Source: Haliotis asinina (taxonomy: Eukaryota > Mollusca > Gastropoda > Lepetellida > Haliotidae). From it: 64,000 nucleotides of DNA. The stretch is from assembly GCF_037392515.1 (NCBI RefSeq), contig NC_090291.1, positions 11,836,001 through 11,900,000 on the forward strand, written 5' to 3'. This document shows positions 48,495 to 61,300 of the stretch, one piece after another (positions within the stretch are counted from its first letter, which is position 1; each line of letters begins with the position of its first letter). A model generated the notes under the pieces. The model did no database searches. It saw nothing but the letters and a program-made list of their open reading frames with translations, and was not told where the DNA came from. The position numbers and the translations under genes were made by a program.

Positions 48495-49104
48495 CCCCCC
48501 AAAGTGAGCAGTCAACCATGTATCAGCGATTAATCCTATGAAGGGCTTTACATTTACAAGGGAAACTTGCGATGGAATGTCGGTGTATTATGTGTACATT
48601 AGTAAATCTATGTACATAATCACTACCTTAACACAAATCTGTCATGTAAGATAAAAGTTATTAATCAAACAGTATGTTTTTGGTGAATCCTTTGATTAAT
48701 TTTTTTTTTACCTTGTCTAACATTCCTCTTGCTTTCTCTTCCGTGCCCATGTTACAGAACATCTAATAAATCTTCATTTCAGACCTTAATTCATAATGTT
48801 AAGTATGTCAGATGGGAAAATGGGAACCTTTGTCACTTAATCAGAGTGGGGTCACACCATCAAGTGAATGGTGATAAATATCATGCATGGTTTCATACCA
48901 CGAAAGGTTACAGCAGGGAAGAAGTAACTTATTGTTATATTCTTTTGCTCAGTAGACCAGTTCTCAAATACAATATTGCACTATGTATTATTTGAAAAGC
49001 CAGTGGTATCCTGGTGATATCATATAGTCCCATATAATGCATGTTTATCATTTAGTCACATTCACACAGTTGGGGCCCAACACCGCAGATTTAAAGGGGC
49101 ACTG

Positions 49105-49373
49105 CACCCGTGAAGGTCCCGGGGTAGAATAGGCCTTCAGCAACCCATGCTTGCCATAAAAGGTGACTAAGCTTGTCGTAAGAGGCGACTAATGGGATCG
49201 GGTGGTCAGACTCGCTGACTTGGTTGACACATGTCATCGGTTCCCAATTGCGCAGATCGATGCTCACGTTGTTGATCACTGGATTGTCTGGTCCAGACTC
49301 GATTATTTTCAGACCGCTGCCATATAGCTGGAATATTGCTGAGTGCGGCGTAAAACTCAACTCACTCACTCAA
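49105..49373 (+). repeat. SINE-B, full length, with target duplication
   Basis: 269 bases flanked by the perfect 14-base duplication TTAAAGGGGCACTG (49091-49104 and 49374-49387). Same length as the copy at 39461-39729, so this is the family's full size. Confidence 0.94.
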
Positions 49374-49387
49374 TTAAAGGGGCACTG

Positions 49388-51272
49388 ATCCAGAGTGATT
49401 CATGTTCCATGCTTATAATCTAACTACATGTACATCATATATCCTTCAGGTGGTGAGTCATTCAACCATGATGGACAGGGGGACTAGGCAGGTATCCACC
49501 TTGAAACTGTACTTCATCTTTGTTAATCAGTGTAAGGATATGTCCTTTTACTACCAATTGCAGAGATTGTAACAATTTTTTGAATATCATGCAGGTAGTC
49601 AAGGGAATATTAATCAGTAAGAAGAGCAACAACCAGTGCAGGGAATTCCTCTTTGGATCATTCTACCTTTAATTTTCTTGTTTGCTTTATTTGGTAGAGG
49701 AAATTTACCATGTGCAATTTCTGATAATATCATCACAGTTCAAGTAAACTACATCTGTCACAGAGTACACGTTAGTAGTAAACGTTTTGTATGGATGCTA
49801 TATAACAGGAATACTGCTGCCTAACATTTTTGCAAAATCAGGATGAAAATATGTCAGAATTATATGTTGTGGCATTGAAAGGAACCCATATGTGTCCTAG
49901 TTACACAACATGACAGGGACACACCCATAGATGTGTTTGTTAAGGGAGTGAAAAGGATAACTGGCTTTCATATCTTTTTGGATATCTCAAGAGGACTGAA
50001 TGGATGAATAACATCAATTATGTCAATATCTGAACAAACATTTCTTCAAGTCAACTTGATTTTGCGCAAATTTGCAATAATGGAAGGTAAATACGTGTTT
50101 TCAAAGTTTTTATAAACAAGGTGACATAATTTTGTAACAAGCATATGGATGAACTGCTTCACTTTTCATTGGGTTTCATCTTTCCACAATGCTCAAAATG
50201 AATTTATACAATAATCAGTTATTGTTTCCCAAAATGAGCTGATTCTTTAGAGCTTGGATCCAACAGGCATTATCAGGATTATTCCAAAGGTTTAGTCTCT
50301 ACATCTCTATTTGCTACATCACCAATCGTGAATGAAAGCAAAGCTGACTAATTAGGATGAAAAAATGCACCCCTTTTCTTATAATGAAACCACCTCACCA
50401 AGGCTACAGTGATCTTGATTAACTGTTGTAAGAATATTTAGTCGAGTAGGAAGATAAGTATATCCAATATGAAATCCATTCTTTATTTAGATGTAAAGCA
50501 CTGGCCAATGAATGTTCTTCTTTTAGTAGTAATTATTTTTATAAATGGCCTAACATGTCAAAATATAAGGATAAGCTTTTATTTCCAAGAGATACATCTT
50601 AGCTTGGTCACCATGTGCAAGGGCAATAAATTTACACATTTTGAAGTATAAAACGTTTCACTTTTGATCGGTGAAAGTTTGGTTTAACTTCTCTTTTGCT
50701 CATAGTGTAAATATTCTTCTTTACTTTTCAGCAGATAATGTTTAGAGACTTGTTATTTTTCTTCTTAAAACAAAATAATATATTTTCTAGTGTTACTTCA
50801 ATTTGTCCTTCACCCAATATCCATAGCTCTGAGGACAATTCGGTCCTCACTACCTTGACAAAACTACTTTCACACAGTAGATGCCATACAGACTCTCGTG
50901 CCTGTTTGCAAAATGTGCATAATGGTCATTCTCTAATTCCAGTCTCATGTAAACAAGTATTAGTTGTTAAAATATTCTGAACAATTGTGTAATTTACACT
51001 GTGTACATAAGTTAGGCATCAAATGTATACATCCCAATCATTCTTCCTAATAATCTTCCCATTAAGACATGAAATGTCTTTTAATTTCAATTAATAAAAT
51101 CATTTTATACCTCTATACACCCCTTTTTCTTCTTTCAAGAGTCCAGTTTCAGATTATAGGGATGTCGCTTCTTTATCATTGTGTAATCTGTGGTCAACAG
51201 ACCATGAAGTGTTGTTTTAAGAACGTAAACGAATAGAAAACAACCCATACCAAAAGACATTGAAAGATGGTA
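49388..51272. other. Presumed POGLUT2/3 intron sequence
   Basis: AT-rich; no exon recognised. Confidence 0.35.
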
Positions 51273-51429
51273 CAGTGGAAGCTGTTAAAACCGATCCGGC
51301 AAGTTCTCAACACCGGCATGGAATCTCAGCCCCATCCATGGCTTGTACCCAGCTCTACAATCCGACACATTACCTAAAACAGAATATTTCTTCAGTCCCA
51401 ATGAGTGCCGGTTTAGACAGCTTCCACTG
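51273..51429. mobile_element. Small pogo-like MITE
   Basis: 157 bases flanked by TA, with inverted ends CAGTGGAAGCTGTTAAAACC and (reversed) CAGTGGAAGCTGTCTAAACC. The CAGTGGAA...CCGG end resembles pogo/Tigger termini. Non-coding. Confidence 0.6.
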
Positions 51430-52149
51430 TACTTGTTGTTTCCCTGCCATGTGCTTTTCATTAAGGGGATGAATTTATAAGTGGTAGTCAGTATACTGTG
51501 TTTGGGAGGGGTATCTGTGTATCCATGTCAAGCTGATCTAACTGTATCTAAGTGTGCTAACTGTCAGTATTCTTTGTTAATACTGACAGCTGCACATATA
51601 TGTGCATTCATGTGTGTTTGTTAATGCAACTTTTAAAGGGATTTTATGCGCCATTTCACCTCATCTTACAATCAGCTGAAGCGTGATGTTAGTGGGTGGG
51701 TGAAGTTGGTTTTATGTCTTGGTTTTAGGTCTCGGAAGGGTGAAACGGGCTTCACACATTGTACCCTTATCCTAAATTCCCATTGCACTAAGGTTACCTT
51801 TGTGACTTACGATCATTTTAGTGGCTTGTGAAAGGAGACTAAGGTCCACATCAAATTTATGACTTTTTCTGCATTTTACGTTTCTATTTCTATTTATGTG
51901 CTAAAAAGTGTCATTGTATCCAAGTACGTTGTTCGAAGGCAGTGAAGCCTGTTGTTCATGTTTTATGATGGAGAGGAGCCTGCCTGACACCTTTGATATA
52001 TTCACTGTAGAGAGACATTCAGTGGGAAAACTAGACACGTTAGCTTCAATGCATAAAAACATGAAAGGCTTTTGTGAAAGAAGTTTTCATAGAGAGCCTT
52101 AAAATGGTTTCATTCTTAACATCATTAGAAGTGTTTGTGCCTCTGACTT

Positions 52150-52279
52150 GCTGATACTTTTAGCAATACCATGGCGGGGAACACCAGAAACTGTCTTCAC
52201 ACACTGTATGGGGAATCAAACCTGAGTCTTCAACATGAAAAGACACAATTTAACACTTAGGCTACCCGACTGTCCCATC
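52150..52279 (-). repeat. SINE-A copy, worn
   Basis: CGGGGAACACCAGAAACTGT, GGGGAATCAAACCTGAGTCT, head TAGGCTACCCGACTGTCCCA on the plus strand. Confidence 0.7.
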
Positions 52280-52867
52280 AATGGATGAAGGTCAAGCAGA
52301 TAATTAATCATTGCAGCGTAAGGAAGAAACATGAGCAACCAGTCATTAAATATTGCCCAGAAAGTAGTTGTATAGTTCTTCAAACTGAATAGTGGCAAAG
52401 GAGACCATCTTGTTTTAGTTTGTGAGGGAAACTCAATTCATTTAACATGTGTGTATCATGCAAGTGTGACACTAGCAGACTCCTCGGACAAAGTCCCACA
52501 CCTGAGATGCTGGATGAAAAGATACACGTTTAACATATATTCATTTTGTATCATGGCCCCCAGGTTCATATTGATGGTACCATAGCCAGTACAACCTTGT
52601 TAGGACTTTTGACAGGCAATTTTGTTTTCAATAAGTAAATTAATCTATTTTTATGACATCCTTACAGTCAGTCCAGGCTTACTATGGATACTTTTCATAA
52701 ATCTTTACACCCAAAGGGCAAGCTGAAAGAAACACCTGAAGTCTTTTAAAATGCATTCAAGCAAGTCACTGATCTGCTGAGGTCATGACAACGAATATGA
52801 AATTATTAGATCAGAAATTGTACAGCCAACCATGTGCTTATTCTCTTAATCCCTTTATGTCCATAGG

Positions 52868-53130
52868 CCCATGAAGGTCTGGGGTAGAATAGGTCAACCC
52901 ATGCTTGCCATAAAAGGCGACTATGCTTGTCGTAAGAGGCGACTAACAGGATCAGGTGGTCTGGCTTGCTGACTTGGTTGACACGTCATCGTTTCCCAAT
53001 TGCGCAGGTCGATGCTGATGCTGTTGATCTCTGGATGGTCTTGTCCAGACTCGATTATTTGCAGACTGCCACCATATAGCTTGAATATTGCTGAGTGTGG
53101 CGTAAGACTGAACTCACTCACTCACTCACT
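52868..53130 (+). repeat. SINE-B, nearly full length
   Basis: CCCATGAAGGTCTGGGGTAG head, GAGTGTGGCGTAAGACTGAA and CTCACT tail. A worn target duplication (TATGTCCAT / TATGTTCAT) is possible. Confidence 0.88.
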
Positions 53131-56100
53131 ATATGTTCATTTTGAACAGCAAAATGAAGTCTCATAAAAGTAAAAACTTGACTAAAAACAGTTGCGTTTC
53201 CTTTGCAGTTCAAAATGTGTAGATGTAAATACAACAATGTGTATGGACCATTTCTTGTCAAGGGTCTTCTGAAATGTCTCATTGATATATAGCTGCAACA
53301 TCGTTAAGTCAATGTCTCATTTAAACTACTCACTTTCTCTTTCTGAAATGTCTCCGAGCTACATGGCTGGGATATTGTCAAGGAGACATCACATCTGAAC
53401 AACCCGCGTTTTCCTTCTGAACTGTCTCTGTATTGCTGATACCATGTCAAAACTGTAATCGCTTATGCTATATTAAGTTCAAAAGTCAAGCAAACAGGTC
53501 TAGTTGTTACCAACATTTTGGGAAAAATTTGTTTTTAAGAAACAATAGTCAGTTATTTCATCATAAGTTTAGCTGGTACTTAAAGGGGCCCTGATGCGGA
53601 GCGAATAATGTTTCTTGCCAACAGTCTAATTATGAAACCAAGCTGCAAATTGGTCAGCACGTACTCCCTAGACTGTGACGGACAAAGGGCCTGGGCTCCT
53701 GTCCATATTAGCAGATTTTCGTTAACCAGGAGGCTTGATGCCCATCATATGCCGTTATTTAAAAATATTCATGGTATTCCTTGTCTGAATATAGCAAAAC
53801 ATCCCAGCAGTGTAGTTTTTTTTCTGATGCCTGGATGGTATAGTGACTGATCCAATTTGATCCTATTTCTGTGTTTTTTACCTCAATATTTAATCATGTC
53901 ATTTAAAAATATGTCTACAGGCACGTAGCAAGCCAGTTGTTTCATATAAGTCCAAAAGATTGCAAAGCTTTATATTTAGATAGTTTTGAGGGTTGGCCCA
54001 GCTGTCATAGCAGAAACCGGATGTAAATTTTGGTAGCTATGGTAGGTACCCTGGTGTATATTCTATGATAATAAAAACGCAAAGTTATTTATTTGTATTT
54101 GTAAACTAAAAACAACGACTTTGCTATTGGTAGAGAAATCTGAAAATTTTCTTATGTAAAAAAACCCCTGATTACACCTATTTATCCAAGTACAGGGCAA
54201 ATGCCTGTATGTATTCCTTATGTAACAACAAAGTTCCGTTGATATCCTCAAAACAGTTTCTGCCCATAAGTGTTTTCAGGCTGCATTCATTGGTTTCACA
54301 TTAATCTAAGACTCGCTGTGCACATGCGCTGAGCCTGTAAAAAAATATCTACTGGCTAACTCCTGCTTTGGTCGTAAGCTTACCGATAGTGTTAGGACAC
54401 TGTAAAGAAAACGAACAATCAAACCAAATATATAGTTTTATGTCTATTACAACTTATTTTTATACTTGTATGCACCAAAGACCGGGAGTAGTGAAATAAA
54501 TAGCTTAATTTATGTGAATAAGTTCTTGTATAAACACATCTCACCACCACCGTTCTTCCCGCACATCCCCTTCTCACAACTAAGAAAACACACATTTCTG
54601 ATGCAGCTGCAACCAAAATAGGACATCAATAACTGAAAATCATATGCAAATCGATATATTTAATCAGCTGTGAACAGTTGTCACTCGTGAATAATCATAA
54701 TTTTATCATTTTGTTTTGAGTGTATTTACACTATAGGTAAACGTATGACCAAAGCGGAACTTAGCCAGTAGATATTTTTACACGCTTTGCGCATCCGCAC
54801 AGCAAGTCTGAAATTAATGTGAACCCAACAAATGCAACACAGAGATTACATCTTCCTTGCTGTAACTCCCATTTGATGGTATAAACCTACATATGTTATT
54901 CATTCATCATTCACTTGATGGTCAGTTAATGAATTTATAACAGGTTTAATTAGTGGTGACACCACTCAGATTGCCCGATAAAGGATTTGGGATTTCTCTG
55001 TATGGAGTAAATACTCCACATTGTTAATAAAGGTCTGATGTGGCAAAGGTATTACATATTACGTAATATGTGCATGTAAGGGTTTATCAGCTGTGTTACA
55101 AAAACAAACATCAATCAAAGGATTAACCGATAACACACTGATTTATTTATTACTTTTATCCTCTACAGCGGATTTGTCAAAAGGCCGATGTGTCACCTTT
55201 TCTCAAATTAGAATGTTGTAAGACACGCGACATAGAGCAGGATTATTTACCAGCTGCAGAGCAATGGAATATTGTTCTTTATCTGGGTATTGATGGATGC
55301 ATTCCTGAACAAGGTAGTAGCCTGATGTTGTTGCTATAACATAAGTCTGTTTTCAATTCATTGTTTGCATTTTGTTTTAATTTGTTTGTTGTAGCATTCA
55401 GCAGAATCTATATGACAGAAAACACACACTTGATCGCATGTAGGGCGTGTGTGAAATAGGATCCACATTGGCAGTGTGGATTGGTCTTGGTTCAATGTTT
55501 AAATGTTACATTCATGTTAGAAATTTACTATAAGTATAAGCAGACTGTGTGTTCTTTTATTAATTTTCAAAGTCATACAAATATGACAATAAACTAATTA
55601 GGGTTATGAGACAAAATATAAAGACGTACACTGGCTTCATTATTTTTCCGTCCTAATAGTTTTTTTACCATTTCCACTACTGGCAGATGATCAACATTCA
55701 AAGTGTTTCATTTGTTTTCATAATACATTTGTAATGAAGAAAAAATGATTTCACCTCAGCTGATCTGTCTATAATTAAACTCTCAATTGCGCATAAGAGC
55801 TGTGTAGCAGAGGTCACAAACCAGTCACGAATTCTGGGATATCATCCAGGTAATCACTGGAAAAAAACAATAACAAGAGGAACAATCAGTCCACGGAAAT
55901 TGCTGCGCATCAGTACCCCTTTAAAGTAGCATAGTATTCCACACTGCAGTGCTCACTAATGAAACTGTTGATAAGAATAGCATGGGAGTTCTTTCTCTGA
56001 TGCAATAAACGTTTGTGACATTGCGACCTGTCATAACTTTATAGTTTATTATAGACTTCTGAATGTCGTAATGTTATAAACACTTTACGGACTGGGACCC

Positions 56101-56380
56101 TAGTGCATACTACAGTCAGATTCTTAAGGGCTTTCGACAAATTTTCACCTGTGACAAACACAGCACAGAGTCGTGAAGGGTGGAGTAGTCATGATATTCA
56201 GTTACCGGTTTTGGAAACTCTATAGCCGTTATGTCTGTACATAATGTCTGCTCATAGTGTCTGCTCAGTAGCCTAGAAAACACTGACTATGTCCTAAACC
56301 CATGTAAACAAATTTATTGTGTTTAAGTTTCCTGCAACATATGGACCAGGGCTAATAGTGTTGATGAGTATAGGAGTGAG
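53131..56380. other. Presumed intron or intergenic stretch
   Basis: No known gene; only the exon-like stretch at 55169-55313 stands out. Confidence 0.35.
55169..55313 (+). other. Exon-like open stretch of unknown identity
   Basis: A 48-codon open stretch follows a strong acceptor (TTATCCTCTACAG ending 55168) and stops at a possible donor (GAACAAG|GTAGTA, 55313/55314). Reading from base 55169 it gives a mixed, charged peptide with KTRDIEQDYLPAAEQWN and VLYLGIDG. I do not recognise it. Its frame does not follow directly from POGLUT exon 1 (phase 2), so it would need intervening exons, another gene, or be chance. Confidence 0.3.
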
Positions 56381-56386
56381 GGATCA

Positions 56387-56598
56387 ATGATAGACAAGTG
56401 GGATCATCCATTGTATGTGTGTATGGAAGTGATGGGTAAATGATAGACAAGTGGGATCATCCATTGTAGGGGTGTGTGTATGCGATGGGTTAATGATAGA
56501 CAAGTGGGATCATCCATTGTAGGGGTGTGTGTATGCGAGGGATCAATGATAGACAAGTGGGATCGTCCATTGTAGGTGTGTGTGGATGTGAAAGTTAA
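56387..56598. repeat. 53-base tandem repeat, four units
   Basis: ATGATAGACAAGTGGGATCA recurs at 56387, 56440, 56493 and 56546; units keep exact 53-base spacing with some base changes. Ends about 180 bases before the LTR element. Confidence 0.9.
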
Positions 56599-57016
56599 GT
56601 AGTAGACGATCATCTGTTGTGTCTTTTTGACGTGCTGAATAATGTTAGGAACGTTACAAGGGAAGTGGTGTGGGGACTGATTGAGATATATAGACCAATA
56701 AATTAATAGGGGTGTTTCAAGGGCAGGGGAGTTATTAAGAATGTGTCATGTCTTGAATAATACTTTGTTGAGGTGTAGACTGTCAAGATCACAGATGATT
56801 TCGTTTATATAATTAGTTTATGGTACTGTAAATAGATGTAGTATGGTATTGTTAGAGTGTGTTATATATTGTTGGGAGTTGTTGTTAGATTATGTTCGGT
56901 AATACTATGGGAACAGGGTTATGTTCAGGGAAGCGTGACCAGGTATGGCCAGAGAGCTGGGGTGTTAATTTGTAAACAATAGAGAGGTGTTGAGTAGCTT
57001 GGGTATGGGAGGTCAA

Positions 57017-57024
57017 TATAAATA
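57017..57024 (+). promoter_or_regulatory. LTR TATA-like box
   Basis: TATAAATA about 236 bases into the LTR; the copy in the 3' LTR is at 63213-63220. Plausible U3 promoter for the genomic RNA. Confidence 0.45.
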
Positions 57025-57933
57025 GTGAGGAAGGGTAGTAATCTGCACAGTCAGCCAGAATCACCACTGTGTTCACCTGTATGGGTTCAACTTTTGTATG
57101 GGATTGCATCTCACGCTGGCTGGCGTAAGTTTTTATTATCATTATTACTTTTGTATTTATTGATTGAGTAGATGTAGCAAGAAATTGTTTTACTGATGTA
57201 GTATTTCTAGATATATGTGCATATTGTAACACTATATAGCCACAAAGCCATTCAAAATTTGAATGTTATCGTTCCACAAAAACTGTTCCACTTTCAAATA
57301 TGTAAATCGGAGTAAAGTACATGCATAAAGTATAAGACATTGACACATGTCTTACTGAGTAACTGTAGTTACTTATATTGTATTGTAGTGTCCCGGAACT
57401 GGCCGGTTATCCTTAAAGTAAGGAGAGGGGTATTATCTCCGCCTGTAAGGAGACAGACAAGAGTCTTCCCTGTTGTACAAGGAGCATGTATCTCCTAGTA
57501 ATGTGAGATGTGGATGGCACAGCCATCAACCATTACACAGGCCCCTTAAACTCCGTGAGGGAAACCATCGCCTGGGTGTGAGGGATACCACACAAATACC
57601 ATGACGTCACCAAGTGGAACCAAAGTGCACTGACATTCTGATTACATTGTAAAGAGAAAGTGTTCTCTCTGAGTGGCAAATTCCTTTATTGTTATTTAGT
57701 TCAATTGTTTAGTTTCTGATTGGGATTATATGTAATCATTATCTATATTAGTGAGGGTATTAGGATTTTAGTGTAGTTAGTAGTAGTAGTAGTATTATTA
57801 GAACTTTAGCAATATAAGTGGTAGACAGAACTGTATATGTAGCTAGGTTAGGTAATTAGATTAGTTAGTTGTATTTGCACCTGTAGAATTAGTTTAGTAT
57901 AGGTATTGGGGTTACTTATATCTTAAGGGGAGG

Positions 57934-57939
57934 AATAAA
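57934..57939 (+). terminator. LTR poly(A) signal
   Basis: AATAAA 50 bases before the LTR end. The matching copy in the 3' LTR lies beyond the window. Confidence 0.45.
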
Positions 57940-57989
57940 GTTTTGCAAAACAAACTATTCTTCTGTTGTGGTTACTTTGGTATGTGACA

Positions 57990-58348
57990 TTTTGGTGGCA
58001 GCGGTGGGATAATTAGATTATTTGTCACTATCAAAGGGAACCCTAGTTGTGTTCTGTAGCGCATTTGATGTAGCGTTGTTGATTGTATATCGCTGCAGAA
58101 TCTTTGTGTCCATAAAGAAGGGTTAGAACATACGGCACCACTTCTGCGTCCTTGAGTGTATGATTTGGAATTCAAGGGTGGAGGGTGTATTGTGGTTATT
58201 GGTCAGTTAAGGCCATTGGTTCGTCGTGAACATTTTGAACATTGGGATATATGGGAAATCACCTCCGGTTTTATTCTTGGTAGGATCCCTATTTATTCCA
58301 GACAGTTTGACTTTTTGTGTACCCTGCTTTGCCCTCATACAGACAATT
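57990..58348 (+). other. Untranslated leader of the LTR element
   Basis: 359 bases between the 5' LTR and the chosen ATG, holding the PBS and presumably the packaging region. The frame is already open from 58226, so a longer N-terminus is possible, but residues before 58349 are hydrophobic and unlike Gag. Confidence 0.6.
57993..58010 (+). other. Primer-binding site, tRNA-Leu
   Basis: TGGTGGCAGCGGTGGGAT, three bases after the LTR end. Its complement ends in CCA and equals the 3' end of a common animal tRNA-Leu including the added CCA (18 of 18 against the human tRNA-Leu-AAG acceptor end as I recall it). Confidence 0.75.
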
Positions 58349-61300
58349 ATGGACATTGACAAACTTATCAAACTGGGTCAGAGTTTAGGGTATGAGAAAG
58401 ATGATTTGAGAGTGTTTGTGAAAGAGCAAATGGAGTTGGAGAATGAGAAAGAAAAGGACAGGCTCGAACGGGAGGAAAGAGCTAGGGAGCGGGAGATTAA
58501 AAAGTTAGAACTGGAGGAAAGAAAGGAGAAAGAAAGGTTAGAATGGGAACGAGAGAGAGAACGATTAGAATTGGAGAAAGAAAAGTGTAAAATACAGTCA
58601 AATGAAAGAATAGAACTAGCCAAGTTAGAAAAGAGTGCGGCAGGAAATCAAGAAGGGCAGGTAGGAGAGAATAGATCGGCAGCCATTCCCAAGATGCCTA
58701 AAATGCCTCCATTTGACGACCACAATGACAATATTGATGCATATCTGCAAAGGTTTGAACGTGTAGCTACAGCGCAAGGCTGGGACCCGTCCCATTGGGC
58801 AGCTTACCTGTGTACTCTGCTGAAAGGTAAGGCTTTAGAAGTATACTCCCGGTTAAATGCCTTTGAGGCTGAAAATTACAATGCAGTTAAAACTGCATTA
58901 CTTAAACGCTATGAAATGACTGAGGATGGATTCCATCAGAAATTTAGGACTGCTAAAACTGAAACAGGTGAGATTTTCACACAATTTGTAGTTAGAATTG
59001 AGAACTATTTCAACAGATGGATTGAACTAAGTGGTACACAAAAGACGTTCGAAGGTGTGAGAGATTTGCTGCTGCGTGAACAGATTTTGAATGTGACTGG
59101 AAGGGATCTGGGTATATTCTTGAGAGAGAGAAAGCCAAAAGACGCGATGGAAATGGCTAGACTAGCAGAGCAATTTATAGAAGCTAGAGGTACGAGTCAT
59201 GGAAGATACAATAGACCAGTTATTCCAGGTCAAACTGACAAGCAGGTTTCCAAAGGGAAAATAGTCGAGGGTAGCGCATCAGGTAAACATGGTACTTGTT
59301 CCAAACAATTTGTTCCTATTAAGGAAAGGACATGTTACAACTGCAATCAAACTGGGCATTTGGCAGCACAGTGCAAGAAACCCAAGTTTAAAGTGGCAAG
59401 TATCCAGGTGAGTGAAGACAACACAAACATGTCTCTAATACATCCAGATAACACAAAAGTAGAGCCCTGCATACATGAAGTTCTAGATGGTGATGCAGCA
59501 ACTTCAGAGGAGGTTACTAAAGCAGATGTAGCCTCAGGGAGTGTGCTTACCAAAGATCACCGCATGCCATTTTATCAGGGAAAGGTAAACGACACTCCAG
59601 TAGATGTGCTTAGAGACACGGGATGTAACGGTGTAATAGTGAGGAGGTCAATGGTAAAAGATGCATGTTTGACTTCAGAAACACAATCTTGTAAATTAGC
59701 AGATAGCAGGATCTTGACACTTCCGGTAGCATGGATTACTGTAAATACGCCCTTTTACACGGGTATGGTGAGAGCAGCATGTATGGACACACCAATCTGT
59801 GACTTAATATTAGGCAATATTCCCGGAGTTAGAGAGCCAGGAGATCCAGACTTGATGTGGGATAAGCAGGACATTAAAACAGTAGGTGCTGTAGAGACAA
59901 GGAGCCAGAGAAGAGTACGCCAAGTAGGCATGGAACCCTTGAAGACATTGGAACCTGTTGGGTTGACACTGAGTCGAGGTGAGTTCGTATCCCTACAACA
60001 TCAGGATTCAAGTCTGAACAAAATAAGAAAATTAGTGGAAGAAGGTAAGATTAGGGAGACCCGACATAGTACTTCCTCTTACTTTGTGGAGAATGATATG
60101 CTGTATAGGAAGCATACTTCCAATAAAATGGACAATGGTAAACAAGTTGTACAGGCAGTAGTACCGGTTGGATTGCGCACACAGGTAATGAAGGTATGTC
60201 ATGAAGCACTGATGGGTGGACATCTTGGAATCAAGAAGACTCTAGATAGGGTAATCTCACAGTTTTATTGGCCAGGAGTAATTGGTGATGTCAGAAGACA
60301 TGTTCAGTCTTGTGATATTTGTCAACGTACCATGCCGAAGGGAAAGGTAAGGAAAATACCACTGGGACAAATGCCATCAATTGAAGTGCCATTTGAGAGG
60401 GTAGCTGTTGATTTGATTGGTCCATTGTATCCTGTCACAGACAAGGGTAATAGGTATATACTGACGGTGGTTGATTATGCAACACGATACCCAGAAGCAG
60501 TAGCTTTACCCAGAGTAGAGACGGAATATGTTGCCGAAGCTCTGTTCGAGATATTCAGTAGGGTTGGTATCCCCAAGGAGATATTAACAGACATGGGAGC
60601 CCAGTTCACGTCAGGCGTGATGAAGGAGGTAAGTAGACTATTGTCCATACATCAGCTTACTACTTCCCCTTATCATCCAATGTGCAATGGCCTAGTGGAG
60701 AAGTTCAATGGAACCTTGAAGACGATGCTGAAACGGATGTGTGCAGAACGACCAAATGACTGGGACAGGTATGTACCTGCTTTGTTATTTGCTTACCGAG
60801 AGGTACCTCAAGAGAGTTTGGGTTTTGCCCCATTTGAACTCTTATATGGACGCACTGTGAGAGGACCAGTACAGATTCTGAGGGAAATCTGGACAAGAGA
60901 TATACCAAATCCAGAGGTAAGAACCACATATGAGTATGTGCTAGATCTTCAAAACCGTCTTGAGGAGACTATTCACGTAGCACAGCAAGAACTTCAAAAG
61001 AAAGCATGTAAATACAAAAAGTTCTTTGATGTGAAGTCCAAGCCAAGAAAAATGAAGGTTGGTGATAAAGTATTAATTCTGTTGCCCACTGATTCAAACA
61101 AACTGTTGCTGCAGTGGAAAGGGCCATATGAAATACTGGATACCTTTGGCATTGGCAATTACAGAATACAGGTTGGTAACAAGATTAAAACCTATCATGC
61201 CAATCTACTGAAAAGGTACATTGAGAGAGAGGAGGTCAAGGACACAGCTGTATGTGACGTCAGCATAGCTCAACTTGTGCATGTCAGTGCTGGTCTGGTG

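Larger units (their letters stand above)
56781..57989 (+). repeat. 5' LTR of the Gmr1-like element
   Basis: 1,209 bases, beginning TGTCA and ending TGACA, an exact 5-base inverted repeat with TG..CA ends. A TATA-like TATAAATA lies at 57017-57024 and a poly(A) signal AATAAA at 57934-57939, giving a plausible U3-R-U5. A short GTA repeat lies near 57780. Minus-strand open frame inside it is a by-product. Confidence 0.92.

Noticed and set aside
56885..57232. 115-codon minus-strand frame in the LTR, repeated at 63081-63428
   Set aside because: It recurs only because both LTRs are identical; no motif and no other support.
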